Shown here: piece after piece, positions 7,671-12,979 of the stretch
How positions within the stretch are numbered: position 1 is the stretch's first letter
How the letters are laid out: the number at the start of each line of letters is the position of its first letter
NCBI GenBank assembly: GCA_964506505.1
Contig: CAZDKY010000012.1
Coordinates: forward strand, 1-12,979
Source of the DNA: M55B129 sp964506505
Lineage (GTDB): Bacteria; Bacillota; Dethiobacteria; DTU022
DNA: 12,979 nucleotides
Direction: 5' to 3'
The notes under the pieces: model-generated
What the model saw: only the letters and a program-made list of their open reading frames with translations
Databases searched by the model: none
What the model was told of the DNA's origin: nothing
Position numbers and translations under genes: made by a program

Positions 7671-8732
7671 TTGGAAAAAGAAAAAGCCCTTGAAGCAGCA
7701 TTGCTCCAAATCGAAAAACAGTTTGGCAAAGGTTCGGTAATGAAACTTGGCGAGGAGGTCCATCAAAAGATAGCTGTTATTCCAACTGGCAGCCTTACTC
7801 TTGATGCCGCCCTGGGCGTTGGAGGAGTACCAAGAGGCAGGGTGGTAGAAATTTTCGGCCCTGAATCTTCAGGTAAAACTACCGTTGCCCTGCATATAAT
7901 TGCCGAAGCGCAAAAACGAGGCGGTTATGCAGCTTTTATCGACGCTGAACATGCGCTTGACGCGCAGTATGCCACCAACCTTGGAGTCAATCTAGATGAG
8001 CTGCTTGTTTCTCAACCCGATACCGGTGAACAGGCCCTTGAAATTGCCGAAGCGCTGGTCCGCAGCGGGGCTATTGATGTGATGGTTATAGATTCAGTTG
8101 CCGCTCTTGTTCCGCGGGCTGAAATAGAAGGTGAAATGGGTGACGCTCATGTGGGACTGCAGGCCCGCTTAATGTCACAGGCCCTGCGCAAACTTTCCGG
8201 TGTTATAAGTAAATCGAGAACGTGTGCTGTATTTATCAACCAGATCAGAGAAAAAGTTGGAATCATGTTTGGAAATCCCGAAGTAACACCGGGTGGAAGA
8301 GCCCTGAAATTCTATTCTTCAATTCGGATGGACGTGCGCCGCATAGAATCTCTGAAAGCCGGTTCAGATCAGGTAATCGGCAACAGAACCCGTGTAAAAG
8401 TGGTCAAAAATAAAGTTGCCCCACCTTTTAAAAAGGCCGAATTTGATATACTATATGGAACCGGAATTTCCACTGAAGGCTCTCTGATAGATCTTGGATT
8501 GGAACATAATGTAATAACCAAGAGCGGCGCATGGTATTCTTACGGCGAAGAAAGATTGGGCCAGGGACGTGAGAATGTAAGAGATTATTTAAAAGAAAAC
8601 CCGAAGTTGAAAGATGAAATCGAGATAAATGTCAGAGAAGCGGCCAACCTTCCGGCAATGACTGCCGAAGTAACCAGCGATAAGAAAGAAAACAACAACA
8701 ACGGGGGAAAAGAGAAGCCTGAACAGAAGTAA
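7671..8732 (+). CDS. recA: Recombinase RecA
   Basis: A 353-residue DNA-dependent ATPase that forms filaments on single-stranded DNA, catalyses strand exchange and stimulates LexA self-cleavage. Walker A GPESSGKT is at 63-70, and Walker B (VMVIDS) and the two DNA-binding loops are intact. The N-terminal segment EKALEAALLQIEKQFGKGSVM aligns with the family from the first residues, so TTG 7671 is the true start; a perfect AAGGAGGT lies 8 nt upstream. The C-terminal tail is Asn/Lys-rich (residues about 335-353) rather than strongly acidic as in Escherichia coli. The 92-nt gap before it contains no GAAC-N4-GTTC LexA box and no clear promoter, so expression from upstream with cinA-thpR is plausible. 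recX follows after 14 nt. Confidence 0.99.
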   Translation: MEKEKALEAALLQIEKQFGKGSVMKLGEEVHQKIAVIPTGSLTLDAALGVGGVPRGRVVEIFGPESSGKTTVALHIIAEAQKRGGYAAFIDAEHALDAQYATNLGVNLDELLVSQPDTGEQALEIAEALVRSGAIDVMVIDSVAALVPRAEIEGEMGDAHVGLQARLMSQALRKLSGVISKSRTCAVFINQIREKVGIMFGNPEVTPGGRALKFYSSIRMDVRRIESLKAGSDQVIGNRTRVKVVKNKVAPPFKKAEFDILYGTGISTEGSLIDLGLEHNVITKSGAWYSYGEERLGQGRENVRDYLKENPKLKDEIEINVREAANLPAMTAEVTSDKKENNNNGGKEKPEQK

Positions 8733-8746
8733 CGGAGGCTGATCGT

Positions 8747-9235
8747 TTGTTGGACCAAGAAGATGCTTTAAAAAAAGCCCGTAATTTGATCCTGCGGTAT
8801 ATGACTTATCGGGCTCGCAGTAAATTAGAGGCGGTTCACTACCTGCAGAAAAAAGGTTTTTCCGAAGATGTGATCGAAAAGGTAATCCGGGAAATGAGTA
8901 AATATGGTTATCTGAACGATCAGAAATTTACTGAGGATTTTATAAATTACCGTAAAAGTCAGGGGTACGGTCTTAAAAGAGTTCGTTATGAACTTATGCA
9001 AAAAGGCATTGACAAAGACCTTATCAATATGAAAACTGAGGAGTACTTTAGTCCCGATGAAGATCTGGCCAGAATTGAAAAAATACTGGCCGGACGGGAC
9101 AACAAAAATAAAGTAACCAGTGAAAATAAGGAACGCCTTTTCCGAAGAGAAGCAGCTTTCCTGCAGAGGCGTGGTTTTCAAGAATGTCTTATTATGTCAG
9201 CATTAAAAAAGAAATTTCAAACGAAAAGTCAGTAG
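8747..9235 (+). CDS. recX: Regulatory protein RecX
   Basis: A 162-residue, mostly helical, charged protein that binds RecA filaments and modulates their assembly and activity. The family consists of repeated three-helix units; here the pattern RSKLEAVHYLQKKGF, followed by a GYLNDQKFTEDFI segment and then GLKRVRYELMQKGID, marks the first and second repeats. A shorter third repeat ends the protein. The start is TTG 8747 (a second TTG follows directly at 8750), with CGGAGG 8 nt upstream. The close fit behind recA, 14 nt away, is the classic recA-recX arrangement and implies cotranscription, giving RecA and its modulator a fixed ratio. Confidence 0.92.
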   Translation: MLDQEDALKKARNLILRYMTYRARSKLEAVHYLQKKGFSEDVIEKVIREMSKYGYLNDQKFTEDFINYRKSQGYGLKRVRYELMQKGIDKDLINMKTEEYFSPDEDLARIEKILAGRDNKNKVTSENKERLFRREAAFLQRRGFQECLIMSALKKKFQTKSQ

Positions 9236-9244
9236 AATAGATTC

Positions 9245-9273
9245 TTGACATAATTTTTTATAAAAGTTAAAAT
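9245..9273 (+). promoter_or_regulatory. Strong sigma-A-type promoter after recX
   Basis: A perfect TTGACA at 9245-9250 is followed by a 17-nt AT-rich spacer and TAAAAT at 9268-9273 (5/6 match). The predicted transcription start is near 9280. This is the best housekeeping promoter in the window. It drives the non-coding stretch and perhaps rny beyond it. Confidence 0.75.
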
Positions 9274-9279
9274 AAAAAA

Positions 9280-9456
9280 AGGAATATGATGGTTCTGATT
9301 GATAAATATTCAGTTCATAACTGATAAGAGAAAGCCTGGTGTCTTGAGACACTGTGGATAGATAACAAAAGCAAATAATTTCGGTTGAGGGGGAAGTATA
9401 CCCTTTGCCGGTCTTTCTCTTTTAAGCTGTGTACTGGACACAGCTTATATTATTTT
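9280..9456 (+). ncRNA. Candidate structured RNA / rny leader, class unknown
   Basis: The stretch lies between a strong promoter and an intrinsic terminator and folds well by eye. A 5-bp hairpin CAGTT/AACTG (9311-9323) comes first. Then a closing helix of 9 perfect pairs joins 9326-9334 to 9413-9421. Inside it are a perfect hairpin GTGTC-TTGA-GACAC (9339-9352), a helix GCAAA/TTTGC (9371-9375 with 9404-9408) and a GGG/CCC pair set within that. This multibranched shape resembles a riboswitch or a small regulatory RNA. I do not recognise the core of the T-box, SAM, TPP, FMN, cobalamin, glycine, lysine, cyclic-di-GMP-I or 6S classes. It could be a free RNA of about 175 nt or an attenuating leader of rny. 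Confidence 0.5.
9423..9456 (+). terminator. Intrinsic terminator upstream of rny
   Basis: A perfect 10-bp stem (9423-9432 with 9438-9447, core AAGCTGTGT/ACACAGCTT) with a 5-nt loop is followed by ATATTATTTT-like sequence rich in T. The T-tract is interrupted by A residues, so termination may be partial. It ends the candidate RNA and stands 53 nt before the rny start codon. Confidence 0.6.
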
Positions 9457-9508
9457 AACGAGAAATATCGTATTCATTAAAAATTATACAATGGAGGTGA
9501 TTATTATT

Positions 9509-11041
9509 ATGGATAACTTACTGCTGATAGTCTCCGCTTTCGTGATCGGTATCGGAGGCGGATATTTTATTCGTAAACTGATTGCTGAAGCAAAAATTTC
9601 ATCTGCTGAATCGGAAGCTAAAAGAATAATAGAAGAGGCTAATCAGGAAAGCAACTCACTTAAAAGAGAAAAACAGCTTGAAGCAAAAGAGGAAGTTCAC
9701 CGATTAAGGGCTGAACTGGATAAAGAAACTAAAGAACGCCGTTCTGAACTGCAGCGTCTCGAAAGACGGCTTTTGCAAAAAGAAGAAAGTCTTGATCGTA
9801 AAATTAACAACATAGAGAAAAAAGAAGAAGATCTAAGACACAAAGAAGATGAAAACCGGGCTGTAAGAGAAAAACTGGATCAACTGCACAATCAACAGCT
9901 TGCCGAACTGGAACGTGTTTCCGGTATGACTTCTGAAGAAGCAAAAGATCACCTGTTAAAGAGAGTGCGTGAAGAGATCAGCCACGATATGATTGTCATG
10001 GTCAAAGAAATAGAAAATCAGGCCAAAGAAGAAGGAGAGAAAAAAGCACGTGAAATTGTCACCACAGCCATTCAGCGCTGTGCCGCCGATCATGTAACTG
10101 AATCAACTGTTTCAGTTGTAAACCTCCCCAACGACGAAATGAAGGGAAGAATTATAGGACGGGAAGGTCGTAACATAAGGGCCCTGGAAACGCTTACCGG
10201 TATAGACCTTATTATTGATGACACCCCTGAAGCAGTGATAATTTCGGGATTCGATCCAATCAGAAGAGAGGTAGCCAGACTATCCCTGGAAAAACTTGTT
10301 AGCGATGGTCGCATTCATCCGGCTAGAATTGAAGAAATAGTTGAAAAAACACGCAAAGAAGTGGAAACACAGATTAAGGAAGAGGGAGAGAGAGCTACTT
10401 TTGAAACCCGCATCAGCGGTCTTCACCCTGAACTGGTCTTCCTCATCGGGAAGCTGCGTTTTAGAACAAGTTACGGACAGAATGTCCTGCAGCATTCCAT
10501 AGAAGTAGCCCACCTGGCCGGTATGATGGCTGCAGAATTGGGCCTGGACGTTAATTTTGCCAAAAGAGCCGGCATTCTCCATGATATAGGGAAGGCTATT
10601 GACCATGAAACAGAGGGTTCGCATGCTCAGATTGGCGCTGATATGGCGAAAAAATTTAATGAATCGCCAGGCATAGTCAATGCTATAGCTGCCCATCACG
10701 GTGATGTTGAATTTGAAACCCTGGAGTCTGTGCTCATTCAATCTGCGGATGCAATATCTGCTGTTCGCCCCGGAGCAAGGCGTGAAACATTGGAAGCATA
10801 TATTCATCGTCTTGAAAAACTAGAAAACATAGCCGACTCTTTTGATGGTGTCGAAAAATCATATGCCATTCATGCCGGCCGTGAAATCAGGATCCTGGTC
10901 AAGCCGGATCGTATTGATGACTATACTTCTATCCAGGTAGCACGGGACATTGTGAAAAAGATTGAAAGTGAACTTGAATATCCAGGTCAGATTAAAGTAA
11001 CTGTTATTCGCGAAACAAGGGCTGTAGATTACGCCAAGTAA
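9509..11041 (+). CDS. rny: Ribonuclease Y
   Basis: A membrane-anchored endoribonuclease of 510 residues that initiates mRNA decay and maturation in Firmicutes. One N-terminal membrane helix (about 3-22) is followed by a long charged coiled coil (about 25-150). The KH RNA-binding domain has GRIIGREGRNIRALE. The HD domain has the catalytic H358-D359 in ILHDIGKAIDHE and a downstream AAHHGDVE metal-binding segment. An earlier in-frame ATG at 9491 overlaps the ribosome binding site; ATG 9509 is chosen because GGAGGTGA ends 8 nt before it and the protein then begins with the membrane helix. Its length matches the family. It follows a promoter, structured RNA and terminator, so some expression may depend on readthrough. 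ymdB follows after 64 nt. Confidence 0.97.
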   Translation: MDNLLLIVSAFVIGIGGGYFIRKLIAEAKISSAESEAKRIIEEANQESNSLKREKQLEAKEEVHRLRAELDKETKERRSELQRLERRLLQKEESLDRKINNIEKKEEDLRHKEDENRAVREKLDQLHNQQLAELERVSGMTSEEAKDHLLKRVREEISHDMIVMVKEIENQAKEEGEKKAREIVTTAIQRCAADHVTESTVSVVNLPNDEMKGRIIGREGRNIRALETLTGIDLIIDDTPEAVIISGFDPIRREVARLSLEKLVSDGRIHPARIEEIVEKTRKEVETQIKEEGERATFETRISGLHPELVFLIGKLRFRTSYGQNVLQHSIEVAHLAGMMAAELGLDVNFAKRAGILHDIGKAIDHETEGSHAQIGADMAKKFNESPGIVNAIAAHHGDVEFETLESVLIQSADAISAVRPGARRETLEAYIHRLEKLENIADSFDGVEKSYAIHAGREIRILVKPDRIDDYTSIQVARDIVKKIESELEYPGQIKVTVIRETRAVDYAK

Positions 11042-11064
11042 ATAAGTTTTTGAGCATATACTGC

Positions 11065-11105
11065 AAAAGGAGGCCCGGAGGAACAGCTTTCCTGTTCCCT
11101 TTAAG
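11065..11105 (+). promoter_or_regulatory. Hairpin between ribosome binding sites and ymdB start
   Basis: Two Shine-Dalgarno sequences, AAAAGGAGG at 11065-11073 and CGGAGG at 11076-11081, lie far from the ATG at 11106 (32 and 24 nt). Between them and the start is a perfect 7-bp hairpin GGAACAG/CTGTTCC (11080-11086 with 11092-11098, loop 5 nt). Folding the hairpin brings the first site to an effective distance of about 13 nt. No other ATG, GTG or TTG fits upstream. Translation of ymdB may depend on this fold. Confidence 0.5.
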
Positions 11106-11885
11106 ATGGAAGTATTGATGATTGGTGATATTGTCGGAAAACCAGGCCGTAGATGCCTGCAGCGGTTTTTCGCTGTTCATTCAATCAGAGACAAATATGA
11201 TCTTATTATAGCGAACGGAGAGAATGCAGCCGGTGGAGCTGGCCTAACAGCAAAAGTAACAGCCGAATTAAAAGAAATTGGTATCGATGTCATAACTGGC
11301 GGCAACCATAGCTGGGATCGTCGTGAAATAATTGAATTCATAGAAAAAGATAATACAGTGCTTCGTCCCGCCAATCTGCCACCGGAAACAACTCCTGGAA
11401 ACGGTTCGATTGTTCTTGAAAAGGCTGGGCTTAAAATCGCTGTCCTGAACCTGATGGGTCGCGTTTTTATGGAACCTTCAGATTGCCCATTCAGGGTTGC
11501 CGACAGGGAATTGCAAAGATTAAATAAAATAGCGGACATAGTGTTCGTAGATTTTCACGCCGAAGCAACCTCTGAAAAGCAAGCCATGGGCTGGTATTTA
11601 GATGGACGTGTCTGTGCTGTAGTTGGCACTCACAGTCATGTTCAAACAGCAGATGAAAGGATTCTCCCTGGTGGAACAGCCTATATTACAGATGTTGGAA
11701 TGACCGGACTGAAAGATTCAGTGCTGGGAGTTGACAAAGAAGGCGCTCTGAAAAGGTTTTTAACCAGGATGCCTCACCGCCTGACAATAACAGACGGGGA
11801 AACAATAATTAACGCCGTTGAAGTTGAAATTAATAGAGGAAAGGGGGAAACAACACATATTAATAGAATATTCGAAGTGGCTTGA
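11106..11885 (+). CDS. ymdB: YmdB-family metallophosphoesterase (2',3'-cyclic phosphodiesterase)
   Basis: A 259-residue dimetal phosphoesterase. Bacillus YmdB hydrolyses cyclic nucleotides in vitro and affects biofilm and motility decisions in the cell. Metal-binding residues are visible in order: GD at 7-8, NGEN at 37-40 (E39), GNH at 66-68, H151 in DFHAE, and THSH with H176 and H178. The segment AYITDVGMTG follows. The start ATG 11106 gives the family N-terminus, MEVLMIGDIVGKPGR, and no alternative canonical start lies upstream in frame. The ribosome binding sites are unusually distant, with a hairpin between. Pairing with rny is conserved across Firmicutes. The gene is followed by a 101-nt gap holding the spoVS promoter, with no clear terminator. 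Confidence 0.94.
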   Translation: MEVLMIGDIVGKPGRRCLQRFFAVHSIRDKYDLIIANGENAAGGAGLTAKVTAELKEIGIDVITGGNHSWDRREIIEFIEKDNTVLRPANLPPETTPGNGSIVLEKAGLKIAVLNLMGRVFMEPSDCPFRVADRELQRLNKIADIVFVDFHAEATSEKQAMGWYLDGRVCAVVGTHSHVQTADERILPGGTAYITDVGMTGLKDSVLGVDKEGALKRFLTRMPHRLTITDGETIINAVEVEINRGKGETTHINRIFEVA

Positions 11886-11923
11886 TGGTTTTATACTAAC
11901 ATTATATTATTCATATAATTCAG

Positions 11924-11952
11924 GCAGGATTTTCGCTGATTAAGCAGAATAA
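11924..11952 (+). promoter_or_regulatory. Sigma-H-type promoter of spoVS
   Basis: GCAGGATTT at 11924-11932 and GCAGAATAA at 11944-11952 are separated by 11 nt. Both boxes fit the Bacillus sigma-H consensus (RnAGGAwWW, 11-12 nt, RnnGAATww) at every defined position. A start near 11958 would leave a short leader before the AAGGAGG at 11969-11975. spoVS of Bacillus subtilis is known to be sigma-H dependent, which fits. Confidence 0.75.
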
Positions 11953-11986
11953 TGTAGGTAAATCCGCGAAGGAGGCACACTACATA

Positions 11987-12247
11987 ATGGAAATATTAAA
12001 AGTCTCAGCAAAATCCAATCCCAATTCCGTAGCCGGAGCTCTTGCAGGGGTCCTCAGAGAAAGAGGAGGAGCTGAAATTCAGACTATCGGAGCGGGAGCC
12101 CTGAATCAGGCTGTTAAGGCAGTAGCTATAGCCAGGGGCTTTGTTGCTCCGGGAGGAATAGATCTCATTTGCATCCCGGCCTTTACGGATATAGAGATTG
12201 ACGGAGAAGAAAGAACGGCAATCAAATTGATTGTCGAACCACGATGA
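11987..12247 (+). CDS. spoVS: Stage V sporulation protein S
   Basis: An 86-residue protein, almost identical by memory to Bacillus SpoVS over its whole length, including MEILKVSAKSNPNSVAGALA and the ending AIKLIVEPR. It has an Alba-like fold and is thought to bind nucleic acid; in Bacillus its loss blocks spore coat and cortex completion at stage V. Start ATG 11987 has AAGGAGG 11 nt upstream. It has its own sigma-H-type promoter and an intrinsic terminator 36 nt downstream, so it can be a single-gene unit expressed at the start of sporulation. It also lies behind rny-ymdB and may receive readthrough. It is the best evidence that the host is a spore former, although homologues exist in some non-sporulating bacteria. 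Confidence 0.98.
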   Translation: MEILKVSAKSNPNSVAGALAGVLRERGGAEIQTIGAGALNQAVKAVAIARGFVAPGGIDLICIPAFTDIEIDGEERTAIKLIVEPR

Positions 12248-12283
12248 TTCAAGTCGATCCCTAAAGCTGAAAAGGAATTTAAC

Positions 12284-12323
12284 ATGCCCTCTCGTTTTAT
12301 CATTCAACAGAGGGTGTTTTTTT
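12284..12323 (+). terminator. Intrinsic terminator after spoVS
   Basis: A 9-bp stem pairs 12284-12292 with 12309-12317 (core CCCTCT/AGAGGG, extended by two G-T wobbles and an A-T pair) around a 16-nt loop. It is followed directly by six T residues at 12318-12323. It lies between spoVS and the next gene and separates the two transcription units. Confidence 0.8.
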
Positions 12324-12350
12324 GGCATGATAAATGAATTAAGATAGTAC
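12322..12350 (+). promoter_or_regulatory. Weak candidate promoter for the PHP gene
   Basis: TTGGCA at 12322-12327 and TAGTAC at 12345-12350 are 17 nt apart. The -35 matches 5/6 and the -10 matches 4/6. The position directly after the spoVS terminator is suitable, but the -10 box is poor. Confidence 0.3.
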
Positions 12351-12372
12351 CGACTCTCCAGTACCAGCCTTT

Positions 12373-12388
12373 ATTAAACCTGTTTAAT
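12373..12388. promoter_or_regulatory. Perfect 16-bp palindrome, possible operator
   Basis: ATTAAAC and GTTTAAT form perfect inverted 7-nt arms around a CT spacer. The palindrome lies 26 nt upstream of the PHP gene start codon and just downstream of the candidate promoter start site, a typical place for a repressor site. The 2-nt spacer is too short for an RNA hairpin loop without opening pairs, which favours a protein-binding site. No repressor is known. Confidence 0.35.
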
Positions 12389-12413
12389 GGTAGCAAAAGT
12401 GGTGAACATAAAG

Positions 12414-12979
12414 ATGAATGGGAAAGGTAAGATTGATCTGCATACTCACAGCAGTGCCTCGGATGGATTGTTCAGCCCGGCAAAACTCGTTGATATTATT
12501 GCCTCACACGGTCTCAGTGCCTTTGCCCTGACCGATCACGATACACTGAAGGGTCTGAACGAAGCGGCGGATTGTGCCAAAAAAAACGATATTGAATTTG
12601 TTCCAGGCGTTGAAATCAGCGCTCTTGAAGACAAATTGGAACTCCATATTCTTGGATATTATCCGAAAAGGCAAGAAGTTCTTGAAAAATACTTGTTCGA
12701 TTTACAGAAACAGCGGTACAAACGAATGGAAAAAATAGTTGTCAAATTAAATGATCTCGGTTTACAAATTACCTATGATGAGGTGATCAATGAAGCGGGC
12801 GAAGCAGCTCCTGGTAGAGCGCATTTGGCCAGGCTGATGCTAATAAAAGGTTATATTCCCAATATTGATCAGGCCTTTTCCAGATTTTTAAATCGCGGCG
12901 GACCTGCATACATGGAGAGACAAACATTAAATTTCGCCGAAACAATAGATCTCCTTAAAAAAGCAGGGGCAGTACCGGT
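12414..12979 (+). CDS. PHP-domain phosphoesterase, partial (RNase AM / nucleoside bisphosphatase type)
   Basis: The first 188 residues of a PHP-domain protein; the 3' end lies outside the window. Metal-binding motifs are DLHTHSSASDG at 8-18 (H10, H12), LTDHDT at 39-44 (D41, H42) and PGVEIS with E67. The motif order and spacing match the COG0613/YciV group, which includes 3',5'-nucleoside bisphosphate phosphatase and the 5'-3' exoribonuclease RNase AM, rather than DNA polymerase PHP domains or histidinol phosphatase. ATG 12414 is chosen because AAAGTGGTGA ends 8 nt before it; in-frame GTG 12402 and ATG 12387 are possible but lack good sites. It is separated from spoVS by a terminator. A second RNA-related enzyme beside rny-ymdB fits an RNA-turnover theme, but the substrate is inferred. 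Confidence 0.88.
   Translation, partial: MNGKGKIDLHTHSSASDGLFSPAKLVDIIASHGLSAFALTDHDTLKGLNEAADCAKKNDIEFVPGVEISALEDKLELHILGYYPKRQEVLEKYLFDLQKQRYKRMEKIVVKLNDLGLQITYDEVINEAGEAAPGRAHLARLMLIKGYIPNIDQAFSRFLNRGGPAYMERQTLNFAETIDLLKKAGAVP

Noticed and set aside
9228..9259. recX terminator overlapping the -35 box
   Set aside because: GTCA/TGAC and AGAA/TTCT can form a bulged 8-bp stem before six Ts, but the stem is AT-rich, bulged and 4 nt away from the T run, so support is weak.
9280..9456. 6S RNA
   Set aside because: The fold is multibranched with a separate terminal hairpin, not one long rod with a central bubble.
9491..9508. rny starting at ATG 9491
   Set aside because: This ATG overlaps the GGAGGTGA ribosome binding site that serves ATG 9509.
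11081..11097. GAAC and GTTC in inverted arrangement upstream of ymdB, as a LexA box
   Set aside because: The half-sites are 9 nt apart instead of the 4 nt of the Gram-positive SOS box. The symmetry is explained by the 7-bp hairpin.

Overview
This window looks like chromosomal core DNA from an endospore-forming Firmicute, probably of the Clostridia. The reasons are a near-textbook SpoVS, a SpoIIIE/FtsK translocase of Bacillus-like length, RNase Y next to YmdB, strong GGAGG-type ribosome binding sites and frequent TTG/GTG start codons. I cannot fix the genus from sequence alone. All genes lie on the + strand. There is no sign of a mobile element, CRISPR array, tRNA or rRNA. The first ~66 bases are homopolymer runs and look like a poor contig end.

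Layout. (1) 112-1778: a diacylglycerol-kinase-family lipid kinase overlapping uppP (undecaprenyl-diphosphatase) by 4 nt, a small lipid/lipid-carrier unit. (2) 1926-4280: spoIIIE/ftsK behind its own 147-nt intergenic region, which carries repeats and a candidate promoter. (3) 4329-9235: rimO, cinA, thpR, recA, recX, closely spaced and probably cotranscribed, covering ribosomal protein S12 modification, pyridine-nucleotide recycling, RNA 2',3'-cyclic phosphodiesterase, and recombination with its modulator. (4) 9236-9508: a non-coding stretch with a strong sigma-A-type promoter, a foldable RNA of about 180 nt and an intrinsic terminator. (5) 9509-11885: rny (RNase Y) and ymdB. (6) 11924-12323: spoVS with its own sigma-H-type promoter and a terminator. 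(7) 12414-end: a PHP-domain phosphoesterase, cut by the window edge.

The order cinA-recA-recX-rny-ymdB-spoVS is the conserved Firmicutes neighbourhood. It joins DNA repair, RNA turnover and entry into sporulation. pgsA, which I recall as a frequent neighbour between rimO and cinA, is absent here.

I see no undescribed multi-gene system. The interesting signals are regulatory: the structured RNA with a possible terminator/antiterminator exchange upstream of rny; a rimO reading frame with no ATG/GTG/TTG start but an ideal ribosome binding site in front of an ATT codon; a hairpin between the ribosome binding sites and the start codon of ymdB; a full-consensus sigma-H promoter for spoVS; and six genes in a row (ftsK to recX) without an ATG start.
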